60,233 nucleotides of DNA from Myxococcales bacterium (GTDB lineage Bacteria; Myxococcota_A; Polyangia; Fen-1088). The stretch covers positions 1 through 60,233 of the forward strand of contig JANXXE010000012.1 in the NCBI GenBank assembly GCA_025350815.1, read 5' to 3'. Shown piece after piece: positions 34,567 through 42,868 of the stretch. Each line of letters opens with the position of its first letter. The first letter of the stretch is position 1. The position numbers were made by a program, and so were the translations under genes. The notes below the pieces were generated by a model. That model did not search any database, was not told the DNA's origin, and saw only the letters and a program-made list of their open reading frames with translations.

Positions 34567-35678
34567 CGCCGTGCCTGTTGTGTCGGCAGACCGCCTGCTC
34601 GCTGTTGCTCGACCTGGGACTGCAGCCCGTCTGTCACCATTTCTTTGACGGCAACCAAGACGAAGATCGACACCCATTGCGTTTGGGGCAGTGTGAAGAC
34701 TGCGGCCTGGTGCAATTGTTGAATCCAGTCCCCGCTGGGCAACTGGTTCCGCACTTTGACTGGATCGCCAACCGCGAGCCCGAGGGCCATCTGGATGCAC
34801 TGGTCGATGTGCTGCGGGCGCTGCCGGGGATTTCGGCGGCATCGAAGGTCCACGGCGCCAGCCACAAAGACGCCTCGACGCTGCAACGTCTGCGGGAACA
34901 GGGCTTTGCGGCGGCGTCGACGGAACCGTCCGATCTGCTGATCGCGCGACACATTCTGGAACACGCGGCGAATCCGCGGGTCTTCGTCGAAGGTCTTGCC
35001 GCCCAGGTCAGCCCGGCAGGGTATGTCGTGTTCGAAGTCCCGGATTGCCGTGGGCCGCTCAGGCTGCTCGATTACACCATGCTGTGGGAGGAACACACCT
35101 TGTACCTGGACGAAGACGCCCTGCGGATTTGCCTGGCCAGGGGCGGCCTCGTGGTCGAACGGATCTTGTCGTACGCCGCGCCCTATGAAACCGCGCTGGT
35201 GGCCATTGCACGGCCGGCGGGCGCGGCGGAACCGTTGCCACCCCATAACAGCGCGTCGGCGCAGCGGCAACGGCCGCTGGCGTTTGCGCGCGCGCTTGGC
35301 GAACGACGGCTAGCCCTCAGGGACTTGCTGTCGCGGTGGCGTCGCACGGGGGCGATCGCGCTTTTCGGGGCCGGGCACCACGCGGTGACGTTCCTGAACG
35401 TCATGGGCGTGGCCGATCTCATCGATTGTGTCATCGATGATCACCCGCGCAAGCAGGGCCTCCGCATGCCGGGCTCGCGCTTGCCCATCGTTGGGGCGGA
35501 GGTTCTCAAAGGCAGTCACATCAAGCTATGCCTCAGTGGTCTCGGTTTCGACAGTGAAAGGCGGGTTCTGCAGGCGCACCGTCGATTTGTGGATCAGGGC
35601 GGCACCTTCGCGTCGATCTTTCCGACCAACCGCGCCTCCGCGCTGACGCATCTGGCGGGTCCGGGACTGCCCCCGTGA
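34563..35678 (+). CDS. C-methyltransferase-like protein lacking a recognisable SAM motif
   Basis: The 371-residue product has the zinc Cys pairs (Cys4/Cys7, Cys44/Cys47) and the C-terminal GAGHHAVTFLNVMG domain of sugar C-methyltransferases. The middle has ARHILEHAANPRVFVEGLA and WEEHTLYLDEDAL. The SAM motif I position reads ISAASKVHGASHKDASTL and lacks a glycine-rich loop. It may be a pseudo-enzyme partner of the 33301 protein or act on a different cofactor. It overlaps both neighbours by 4 bp. Confidence 0.75.
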   Translation: MTPCLLCRQTACSLLLDLGLQPVCHHFFDGNQDEDRHPLRLGQCEDCGLVQLLNPVPAGQLVPHFDWIANREPEGHLDALVDVLRALPGISAASKVHGASHKDASTLQRLREQGFAAASTEPSDLLIARHILEHAANPRVFVEGLAAQVSPAGYVVFEVPDCRGPLRLLDYTMLWEEHTLYLDEDALRICLARGGLVVERILSYAAPYETALVAIARPAGAAEPLPPHNSASAQRQRPLAFARALGERRLALRDLLSRWRRTGAIALFGAGHHAVTFLNVMGVADLIDCVIDDHPRKQGLRMPGSRLPIVGAEVLKGSHIKLCLSGLGFDSERRVLQAHRRFVDQGGTFASIFPTNRASALTHLAGPGLPP

Positions 35679-36559
35679 GATTTCTGATCGTCGGCGCTTC
35701 GGGCTTCATCGGCGGGACCCTGCTGGCCCACGCAAGGGCGAAAGGATTCGAGGTGGTGGGTACGCAGGCGCACGGGCAACGGCCCGACCTGTCCCGGTTC
35801 GATTTGGCGCGGGATCGCATTGTCGATTGCGTGCCTTCCGGCTTCTTTGCCGGCGCGGGCCCCATTCACGTTGTCATTGCGGCCGCCATCAGTGACATGG
35901 ATCGGTGCCTGCGGGACGGCGAGGCCAGTCGTCAGGTGAACGTCGACGGCACGATCCGGTTGATCGAGGATGTCCGGTCCCTGGGCGCGAAACCGGTCTT
36001 TCTTTCGACCTGCTTTGTCTTTGACGGCAAGACCGGGGGCTACACGGACGACGCTACCTTGTCGCCGGTCAACGAATACGGCCGGCACAAGGCCACCGTC
36101 GAGCAGTACATCCGGGCGCGGGTGCCCGAGGCTTTGGTGGCGCGCCTGAGTACGAATGTCGGGGACACCGTGCAGGGGCGTCACCTGTTCGCCGATTGGC
36201 ACAAGCTGATACTGGCCGGGCAGCCGATCCCCTGCATCGAGGGCTCGTCGATGTCGCCCACGTACGTCGAAGACGTGGCCCGCGCCATTGTGCTCGGCTG
36301 CCAACTGGGCCTGACCGGCGTCTTCAATGTCGCCGGCCCGGAGCCGTATTTTCGCGACGAACTGGCGCAACAATTTGGCCGGGCGCTGGGTCGTAGGGCG
36401 AACGTGGTGACAAGGCCGCTGGCCGATTTTGGCTTTGCCGACAACCGCGCCTTGCGGGCGTCGCTTGATAGTTCGCGATTTGCCGATGCCACCGGTTTGC
36501 GCTTCACGCCCATGGTCGAAGTCATACAAAAGTTTGTTCGTCGGCTGCAGGGGGCCTAG
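35675..36559 (+). CDS. RmlD-like NDP-sugar reductase/SDR
   Basis: GTG 35675 overlaps the previous stop (GTGA). The 294-residue protein has GASGFIGGTLL at the start, AAAISDMDRC, STCFVFDGKTGGY, and the Tyr/Lys pair in EYGRHKATVEQY. This pattern is that of dTDP-4-dehydrorhamnose reductase and relatives. It likely reduces the keto group of a methyl-branched or deoxysugar nucleotide, the last step of the pathway implied by neighbouring genes. A 9-bp gap follows before the next SDR. Confidence 0.85.
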   Translation: MRFLIVGASGFIGGTLLAHARAKGFEVVGTQAHGQRPDLSRFDLARDRIVDCVPSGFFAGAGPIHVVIAAAISDMDRCLRDGEASRQVNVDGTIRLIEDVRSLGAKPVFLSTCFVFDGKTGGYTDDATLSPVNEYGRHKATVEQYIRARVPEALVARLSTNVGDTVQGRHLFADWHKLILAGQPIPCIEGSSMSPTYVEDVARAIVLGCQLGLTGVFNVAGPEPYFRDELAQQFGRALGRRANVVTRPLADFGFADNRALRASLDSSRFADATGLRFTPMVEVIQKFVRRLQGA

Positions 36560-36568
36560 AAGTAGACG

Positions 36569-37276
36569 ATGCCGACGGTTCTCATCACCGGTGCCAGCCG
36601 GGGTCTTGGCTGCGAATTCGCGCGGCAGTACGCAGCGGATGGGTGGAAGGTGATAGCGACCTGTCGTTCGCCCGGGGGCGCGGGTGCCCTGCAGGGTCTG
36701 TCGGGCGACGTTGACGTCCGTCAGATGGACATCACCGAGGCGCCGCAAATAGATGCTTTGGCGCGCGATCTGGGTACCCGACCTGTCGACCTTCTGATCA
36801 ACAACGCCGCCATTCATGGTCCGCGCGACGCGGGCGCAAGCTTCGGCGCCCTGGATGTGGCCGCGTGGATGGAGGTCATGCGGGTCAACGCGCTGGCGCC
36901 CCTGAAAGTGACCGAGGCCTTCTTGCCGCACGTGCGCGCTGGCGGGCAACGCAAGATCGTCTTCATCTCCAGCCGCGCCGGCAGCATTGCCGAACGCGGC
37001 GCCTTGCCCCACCACCGGCCGGGCGGGCCCTACGTCTACCGCAGCAGCAAGGCGGCCCTGAACGCCGGCGCCAAGGCCCTGGCCTTTGATCTGGGGCCGC
37101 AGGGAATCAGCGTCGTGGTCCTGCACCCCGGCTGGGTCAAGACAGAAACCGGTGGCTGGGACGCACCGGGTGACGCCGCCAGCAGCGTCACGGCGATGCG
37201 GAAGGTCATCGATGCGGCGACACCGACGGACAACGGTCACTTTCGCAACTTCGACGGCGCGGAGATCCCCTGGTGA
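36569..37276 (+). CDS. Classical short-chain dehydrogenase/reductase
   Basis: The 235-residue protein has TGASRGLG (7-14), DLLINNAAIHGP, a Ser in FISSRAG and the catalytic Tyr/Lys in YRSSKAAL. The C-terminal HPGWVKTE is typical of the family. It is probably an NAD(P)-dependent carbonyl reductase. The operon position suggests a sugar or lipid-carrier substrate, but this is inference. The downstream glycosyltransferase overlaps by 4 bp. Confidence 0.88.
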   Translation: MPTVLITGASRGLGCEFARQYAADGWKVIATCRSPGGAGALQGLSGDVDVRQMDITEAPQIDALARDLGTRPVDLLINNAAIHGPRDAGASFGALDVAAWMEVMRVNALAPLKVTEAFLPHVRAGGQRKIVFISSRAGSIAERGALPHHRPGGPYVYRSSKAALNAGAKALAFDLGPQGISVVVLHPGWVKTETGGWDAPGDAASSVTAMRKVIDAATPTDNGHFRNFDGAEIPW

Positions 37277-38010
37277 CCATCCGGCCGTCGGTATCGTTCA
37301 TTGTGCCCGCCCTCGACGAGGAGCGCCTGATTGAGGGCACGGTTGACGAGATCAGAAAAGCGGTCGCGGCCAGCCGCATCGACGCCTACCAGATGGTTCT
37401 CGTCGACGATGGCAGCACCGACGGGACGGGCGCCATCATGGACGGGCTGGCCGCGGGCGACGCGCGCATCACTGTGCTGCACAACGCGCAGAATCTGGGA
37501 CTCGGCGGCGCCTACAGGCGGGGCGTGACGGCGGCCAGCTGCGACCACGTCATGATGGTTGTGGGTGACAACGTCATGCCGGCCTCTGATATCGGTCTGA
37601 TTCTGGATCGCCTGGGCCAGGCTGACATTGTCCTGGGTTATCTGACCAATCCCTACCTGCGTCCACTTGGCCGCCGCGTGGGATCGCGGGGCTTCACGAC
37701 GGTGGTCAACCTGCTGTTTGGTTTGAAGATGCACTACTACCAGGCGATGGTTCCGCGCAGGTCACTATTGGAAAAGATCACGATTGCCACCAATAGCCAC
37801 GCCTTTCCCGCCGAGGTTGTGGTCAAGCTGGTCAAGGCCGGCGCCTCTTTTGTTGAGGTCGGGCTGCCAAACACACCGTCAAAAAGGGGCAATTCCGTTG
37901 CCCTGGAGCCCCGCCGCCTGATGTCGGTGTTCAAGACTTTGGTTCGCCTGAATCGCGAAATCAGGCGACCCGGAGCCATTCCCCGCGGGGTTGGGCAACG
38001 ATTGCCCTGA
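37273..38010 (+). CDS. Family 2 glycosyltransferase (dolichyl-phosphate sugar synthase-like)
   Basis: GTG 37273 gives 245 residues. The GT-A motifs are VSFIVPALDEE, VLVDDGSTDGTG (Asp pair) and HNAQNLGLGGAYRRG; the DxD-like acidic motif is VVGDNVMP. It has the length and order of DPM1/polyprenyl-phosphate glycosyltransferases with no C-terminal membrane helices. It probably loads a sugar onto polyprenyl phosphate, supplying donors for the GT-C membrane proteins at 23.4-26.5 kb. Confidence 0.85.
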   Translation: MTIRPSVSFIVPALDEERLIEGTVDEIRKAVAASRIDAYQMVLVDDGSTDGTGAIMDGLAAGDARITVLHNAQNLGLGGAYRRGVTAASCDHVMMVVGDNVMPASDIGLILDRLGQADIVLGYLTNPYLRPLGRRVGSRGFTTVVNLLFGLKMHYYQAMVPRRSLLEKITIATNSHAFPAEVVVKLVKAGASFVEVGLPNTPSKRGNSVALEPRRLMSVFKTLVRLNREIRRPGAIPRGVGQRLP

Positions 38011-38068
38011 ATGGGGGCCGCTGTTCCCTTATGATCAAGGGGGATTCACGCCGGATGGATGTCTGCAG

Positions 38069-40108
38069 ATGAAGAGACAGATTTTTTTCGCCGATCTTAC
38101 GCACACTGCCCAGGGCATTTCCGCGGCAACGTTCCCCCTGGGCGCCAGTTACGTCATGGCCTACGCGCGACAGGAACTTGGCGCTGAATTCGACTTTCGT
38201 CTTTTCAAATTCCCCGACGTATTCGAACAGGCACTGCTTCGGGATAGCCCGTCACTTTTGGCCTTTTCCCACTACAGCTGGAACAGCGAGTTGGCCTGCA
38301 AGATGGCTGAATTGGCCAAGGCCCGGCAGCCCGGTCTGGTCGTGGTCTTCGGGGGCCCGAACTTCCCGACCGACGCTGACGAAAAGGCCCAGTTTCTAGG
38401 GCGCCACCGGGCGGTTGATTTCTACGTCGAGCTCGAAGGCGAGCTGGGCTTTGTCGATCTGGTCCGCTCGCTTGACGCTTCGGCCTTCGACCCGTCAGCG
38501 CTGAAGGCCAGCGGCGTGGCCCCGTTGAACACCACCTATTTGCGCGGCGAGCAGCTGGTCAGCGGCCCGCAGCGACGGATCGACGACATCAATGTGATTC
38601 CTTCGCCCTATTTGACCGGCGTGCTGGATGAATTCTTCGACCTGCCGCTGGTCCCCATGGTCGAAACCACGCGCGGCTGTCCTTTCGCGTGCACGTTCTG
38701 CGCCGACGGATTGGCAATCAAGAACCGGGTCAGCCGCTTCAAGGCCGACCGTACGCGCGAGGAACTGTCGTACATCGCCGCGCGCGTCAAGAACATCGAC
38801 GAATTGATCATCACCGATCTGAACTTCGCGATGTACGCCGGGGACGTCGAGACCGCCCGGATGTTGAGTGACCTTCGCAGAACGCACAACTGGCCGACGC
38901 TGCTGTCCGCGTCCGCCGGTAAGAACAAACCCCACCGCACGATCGAGGTCGCCAGCATCCTGGGTGGCGCGTGGACGCTGGGCGCGTCGATCCAGTCGAC
39001 CGATGCGGGCGTCCTGCGATCGATCAAGCGCAGCAACATTTCCAGCGCCGCCTACCAGAAGCTGATCGAGTACGGCAACACCCTGGAGACCAGCAAGACC
39101 CATTCGGAGGTCATCCTGGCGTTGCCGGGCGACAGCAAATCCAAGCATTTCGAATCACTGCGTTTTGGCGTCGAGAACAACGTGAACAGCCTGCGCATGT
39201 TCCAGGCGATCCTGCTGGTCGGCACCGAAATGGCATCGCGGGCGACGCGGACGGCCTTTGGTCTGCTGACGCGATTTCGCACCATTCCCGGCTGCGTCGG
39301 CATCTACGAATTCTTCGGCCAAAAGCATTCTGTCGCCGAGATCGAGGAGATCATCGTGGGCAGCCAGTCCCTGCCTTTCGAGGATTACCTGGAATGCCGG
39401 GTGATGAACCTCATCGTCGAAACCTTCCACAACAACGCCTTGTTCGAGGAGGTCTTTGCCCTGGTGCGGGCGCTGGGCGCATCGGCCTTCGACTGCCTGC
39501 TTCGGATGAAGGAACACCTGGAAGACGCGGAGCCCACGCTGCGGCAAATCGTCGCTGAATTTCGCAGGCAAACCACGATCAATCTGTTCGACAGCTACGA
39601 TCAGGCCAGGGCGTTTGTGCTGACCCCATCGGTTATCGAGAAATACATCGGTGGCGAGATGGGCATCAACGAATTGCTGGTCCACCGCGCGTTGCTGTAT
39701 CGCGAATTCGACGGGATTTGCCGCGTCCTGTTCGATGCCGTTCGCGCGACCCTGCACCCGCGTGGCCTGCTGACGGAACAGGTGGGCGCGTATTTGGACG
39801 AATTGCAGCGGTTCACCATCTTGCGCAAGAAGGGGATTTTCGACGACCAGGACACCGTCAAGACGGGCGAATTCCGTACGGACTTCGAGGCTGTCAAAAA
39901 CGCCCGTTACCGCATCGACCCCAATCAATGGACCGGCGTCCGGCCGCCGCGGACCCTGTATTTTTTCCACGACGGCCAGCAGAAGCACCACATTGCCAAC
40001 CAGATGCGGATCTATGCGCGGACGCCGATTGGTCTTGGACGCCTCATCCAGCGCTCGAACCTCAAGATGATGTATCGGTCGTTCTCGCCGTCGCCGCCTG
40101 CAAAATAA
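38069..40108 (+). CDS. Radical SAM protein with B12-binding-like N-terminal domain
   Basis: ATG 38069 is preferred over an in-frame ATG at 37991 inside the previous gene's end. The 679-residue protein starts with a Rossmann-like domain resembling cobalamin-binding domains (about 1-120, VVVFGGPNFP) but without a clear DxHxxG. The radical SAM motif RGCPFACTFC follows (Cys204, Cys208, Cys211). A long C-terminal region (about 400-679) has no recognised function. The family carries out C-methylation, epimerisation or rearrangements. Its tail overlaps the converging partner gene by 47 bp. Confidence 0.85.
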   Translation: MKRQIFFADLTHTAQGISAATFPLGASYVMAYARQELGAEFDFRLFKFPDVFEQALLRDSPSLLAFSHYSWNSELACKMAELAKARQPGLVVVFGGPNFPTDADEKAQFLGRHRAVDFYVELEGELGFVDLVRSLDASAFDPSALKASGVAPLNTTYLRGEQLVSGPQRRIDDINVIPSPYLTGVLDEFFDLPLVPMVETTRGCPFACTFCADGLAIKNRVSRFKADRTREELSYIAARVKNIDELIITDLNFAMYAGDVETARMLSDLRRTHNWPTLLSASAGKNKPHRTIEVASILGGAWTLGASIQSTDAGVLRSIKRSNISSAAYQKLIEYGNTLETSKTHSEVILALPGDSKSKHFESLRFGVENNVNSLRMFQAILLVGTEMASRATRTAFGLLTRFRTIPGCVGIYEFFGQKHSVAEIEEIIVGSQSLPFEDYLECRVMNLIVETFHNNALFEEVFALVRALGASAFDCLLRMKEHLEDAEPTLRQIVAEFRRQTTINLFDSYDQARAFVLTPSVIEKYIGGEMGINELLVHRALLYREFDGICRVLFDAVRATLHPRGLLTEQVGAYLDELQRFTILRKKGIFDDQDTVKTGEFRTDFEAVKNARYRIDPNQWTGVRPPRTLYFFHDGQQKHHIANQMRIYARTPIGLGRLIQRSNLKMMYRSFSPSPPAK

Positions 40109-40508
40109 GGGCGCGCCAGGATCGGTCGGCGTCGCGGCGCCGGGCCGCATCCACGGCGTATAGAAAAGGAAACAGGGCGTCCAACGCAGCCGCGTCCCGG
40201 ATGGCCAGACCCTCGCGCGCGAAGTGCGCCTCCAGGTTCAATGTGGCGACGATCGTCTTCAGCAGCTTGAAGTTGAAAGCCGGGCCATAGGCGAACTGGT
40301 TGATTGTGAAGAAGACGACGCCCTGAATGCCGGGATAACGGCGCAGCTTGGCCTGGATGAAGGCCTGCGAGCCCAGGGTGAGGATTTCCTCGGCACCGTA
40401 GAAAGTGATCGCGCCGCCCGCCTTCGCCGCGCGATCGCGAATCGCCAGATGCTGCAACGGCTGCGGGGCCGGCAGGCTGGCGTCGATGCAGGCGTAAAAG
40501 GATTTCAT
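40062..40508 (-). CDS. Sporadic carbohydrate cluster protein, LIC12192-like (copy 1)
   Basis: ATG 40508 overlaps the oxygenase stop by 4 bp. The 148-residue product has PAPQPLQHLAIRDRAAKAG, GAEEILTLGSQAF and GIQGVVFFTINQFAYG, matching the arrangement of copy 2 at 42861 and of the small 'sporadic carbohydrate cluster' family (TIGR04323-like, recalled from memory). The biochemical role is unknown; members accompany a 2OG-Fe(II) oxygenase. This copy is more divergent at its N-terminus than copy 2. It overlaps the radical SAM gene tail-to-tail. Confidence 0.75.
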   Translation of the reverse strand: MKSFYACIDASLPAPQPLQHLAIRDRAAKAGGAITFYGAEEILTLGSQAFIQAKLRRYPGIQGVVFFTINQFAYGPAFNFKLLKTIVATLNLEAHFAREGLAIRDAAALDALFPFLYAVDAARRRDADRSWRALILQAATARTTDTSS

Positions 40509-41272
40509 CCCAGTAACTGGCGCTTGTGGAACGCAAGCCCGTGTTGCGACAGGGGCGACAGCGACAGCAGGCGGAAATATTCCAAGGGATCCTTGAGGCC
40601 ATTGGGCGAAAACAGCCCCTTGTAGCGCAGATTCACCGACCAGCGCGTTTCGGTCTCCTGGTTCACGCGCGAGCCGTGGTAAAGGCCGGTCCAGAAGAAC
40701 AGCGCGCTGCCGAAGGGCACGTCCACCCCCTGGCCCGCCGCCAGGCAGTGCGCCTCGAAGCCGGCCCAATCATCGTTGTGTGCCTTCAACAATTCCTGCG
40801 CGGCGGCTGTCTTCTGCCTGTCCAGGATGTACAGGCTCTTGGTGGCGTGGCAATCCACCAGGGGCACCCACACGACGACCTCGTACGGGGAATTGCTGGG
40901 GGCGTCGCGGTGCAGTTCTGATGGATCGGGATCGTGCGGCTGCTGAATGACAAGGTTGGTTGTCTTTTGTACCAGCAGGTCGGGACCCAGCAGTCCCCTG
41001 ACGGTCGGGCCGAAAGCCTCGAAGATCAGGGCGCCCGCATCGACCTCGGCGGTGCAGCGTTCGATCAGACGCAGGCGCAGGTCGTTCAGGCGCGCGCCCG
41101 TCACGCCGTGCTGGTGAAACTGATTGAAGAATTCCTCGGCATTGCCGGACCGGGCGTCGAAGATCTCCTGGGCGATGTGAAAGATCTGGTGTCGCAGTCT
41201 TGTCAATGGCGCCAGATCAGCCGCCGGCGTGACCGCATAGCCCAGGTGAAGAAAATCGTCGTCTGTCGGCAT
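40505..41272 (-). CDS. PhyH-type 2-oxoglutarate/Fe(II) oxygenase (copy 1)
   Basis: The 255-residue protein has the HxD...H facial triad: LHRDAPSNSPYEVVVWVPL (His121, Asp123) and GLYHGSRVNQ (His199), with Arg210 in ETETRWSVNLR for 2-oxoglutarate. The segment SPYEVVVWVPLVDCHATKS matches copy 2 at 42053. Members of the sporadic-carbohydrate-cluster oxygenase group (TIGR04324-like, from memory) probably hydroxylate a sugar or its lipid carrier. It starts 1 bp after the SDR stop and overlaps its partner by 4 bp. Confidence 0.85.
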   Translation of the reverse strand: MPTDDDFLHLGYAVTPAADLAPLTRLRHQIFHIAQEIFDARSGNAEEFFNQFHQHGVTGARLNDLRLRLIERCTAEVDAGALIFEAFGPTVRGLLGPDLLVQKTTNLVIQQPHDPDPSELHRDAPSNSPYEVVVWVPLVDCHATKSLYILDRQKTAAAQELLKAHNDDWAGFEAHCLAAGQGVDVPFGSALFFWTGLYHGSRVNQETETRWSVNLRYKGLFSPNGLKDPLEYFRLLSLSPLSQHGLAFHKRQLLG

Positions 41273-41273
41273 G

Positions 41274-42029
41274 CTAGCTGGCGCCCCCGTCGAGGCCCAT
41301 CACGGTGCCCGCGGCGAAGGACGCCAGTTCCGAGCACAGGAAGGCAACGGCCGGGGCAATTTCGTCGACCTGACCCAGGCGCCCGGCCGCGACGTGGTGC
41401 CGGAAGTATTCCGCCAGCGCCGCCGGATCGGTCTGCTTCAACTGGGCAAAATGGCGGCCCTCAAGTTCGATGGCCCCCGGTGCCACGGCGCTGATGACGA
41501 CGTTGTCCGGCGCGACCGCTCGGCCGACGCTTTTGACGTAGGCGTTCAGCGCCGCCTTGGCCACCGCGTACGCGGGATAACCGTGGCTGGTACTGCCCGA
41601 CGTCGACGAAATGTGCACGATGCGTCCCCACTTCCGGCTGGTCATTGCAGGAATGAATTGTCGATTGAACTCGGCGGCGATACCCAGGTTGAAACGCCAC
41701 ACCCGATTCCAATCGTCGGCGGGCGCAAGCGGCGCGGACACACCCAGGGATCCGCCCAGGTTGTGCACGATGATCGCGGGCGCGCCACACTGTGTTCGAA
41801 TCTGCCCCGCAAGTTCCTCGATGTCGGCGGTCATCAGGTCTGCGCCGACGCACCAGTGGCGCGTGTGCCCGCCGGGCAACTGTTCGCACAACGATTCCAG
41901 CGTCGCCAGCGTCCTTCCCAGAAGGATCAGCCGGGCGCCTTCCTTGGCCAACTCCACGGCGATGCCACGGCCGATGCCGCGGCCGGGGCCGGTGACCAAA
42001 GAGACTCTGCCCTCGATCCCCAGGTTCAT
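41274..42029 (-). CDS. Classical SDR oxidoreductase between the two oxygenase pairs
   Basis: ATG 42029 gives 251 residues beginning LGIEGRVSLVTGPGRGIGRG; upstream in-frame codons overlap the divergent oxygenase gene and are not used. Motifs include HNLGGSLG, ISSTSGSTSHGYPAYAVAKAA (catalytic Ser/Tyr/Lys) and a C-terminal GTVMGLDGG. It resembles 3-oxoacyl-ACP reductase-like SDRs and likely reduces or oxidises a carbonyl on the sugar product of the oxygenase. It is the first gene of the minus-strand set. Confidence 0.88.
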   Translation of the reverse strand: MNLGIEGRVSLVTGPGRGIGRGIAVELAKEGARLILLGRTLATLESLCEQLPGGHTRHWCVGADLMTADIEELAGQIRTQCGAPAIIVHNLGGSLGVSAPLAPADDWNRVWRFNLGIAAEFNRQFIPAMTSRKWGRIVHISSTSGSTSHGYPAYAVAKAALNAYVKSVGRAVAPDNVVISAVAPGAIELEGRHFAQLKQTDPAALAEYFRHHVAAGRLGQVDEIAPAVAFLCSELASFAAGTVMGLDGGAS

Positions 42030-42034
42030 GGTTT

Positions 42035-42044
42035 GGATATATCC
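42035..42044. promoter_or_regulatory. Perfect 10-bp palindrome in a 23-bp divergent gap
   Basis: GGATATATCC is identical on both strands and lies centrally in the 23 bp between the ATG of the SDR (42029, minus) and the ATG of oxygenase copy 2 (42053, plus). The GATATAT core could serve as a -10 element for both directions, in which case both mRNAs would be nearly leaderless. It could instead be a repressor half-site pair. Both are inference from position. Confidence 0.45.
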
Positions 42045-42052
42045 TACCGTAA

Positions 42053-42868
42053 ATGTCCCAGAATATGCCGCCCCAGACCCGTCGGCCACACGCGGCCGCG
42101 TTTGTGCAAGACGGATTCTGCGTGGTGCCGTCGCAGCAGGTGTCCATCTTGGAATCCGTCCGGGCCGATGTCGTCGCGTATCTGCGTTCGATGACAAAGG
42201 GTGGCGCAGGCTTGACGGACGAGGCCTACCTGAACGCCTTTCACAAATTCTCGGCGCCCACGGCCCTCAATGATGTGCGCGTTGGCGTGCACAAGACGCT
42301 TGGGTCCTCCGAAGTCTTCCGGCAAAAGGTTTTCGCCTGCGCCCGCCACCACCTGGAAGATCTGGTGGGCAACGAAATCGTCATGCAACGGCAGGTGGGC
42401 GTCGTCATTCAGGCGCCGCGGGATCCGGCGGGATTGCTGGCGCTGCACACCGACTGCTGGTCGGGCTGCTCGCCCTACGAGGTTGTCCTGTGGATTCCGC
42501 TGGTCGACGTGCACGACACGAAATCCATGTACATCTGCGATCGCGCGCAGACCGAACGTCACCTGCGCGAGATCAAAGCCGGCCCTGCACCGGAAAGCAC
42601 GGCGGCCCTGGCGCGCAGGGTGCGGCCCGGGGCACAGGATCTTCGGATGAAATTCGGCGACCTGTTGTTCTTTTCGTCGATTCTCATGCACGGGGCCGAG
42701 GAAAATCAGACGGACGAGACGCGGTTTGTACTCAACGTGCGCTTCAAAAGCCTGTTTTCGCCCTATGGCACGAAGGCCATTGGCGAAACGTTTTTGCCCG
42801 TGAACTACCTGCCCGCGACGGAGGTCGGCCTGGATTACGAAGGCGAATTCGGGGCCGTTCATGCCTAA
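42053..42868 (+). CDS. PhyH-type 2-oxoglutarate/Fe(II) oxygenase (copy 2)
   Basis: The 271-residue protein carries the facial triad His132/Asp134 (LHTDCWSG) and His213 (LMHGAEENQT), with Arg224 (DETRFVLNVRFKSLFSPYG). SPYEVVLWIPLVDVHDTKS is nearly the same as in copy 1, so the two are paralogues in opposite orientation. A second start at 42065 is possible. It overlaps its small partner by 8 bp. It likely hydroxylates a carbohydrate intermediate. Confidence 0.85.
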   Translation: MSQNMPPQTRRPHAAAFVQDGFCVVPSQQVSILESVRADVVAYLRSMTKGGAGLTDEAYLNAFHKFSAPTALNDVRVGVHKTLGSSEVFRQKVFACARHHLEDLVGNEIVMQRQVGVVIQAPRDPAGLLALHTDCWSGCSPYEVVLWIPLVDVHDTKSMYICDRAQTERHLREIKAGPAPESTAALARRVRPGAQDLRMKFGDLLFFSSILMHGAEENQTDETRFVLNVRFKSLFSPYGTKAIGETFLPVNYLPATEVGLDYEGEFGAVHA

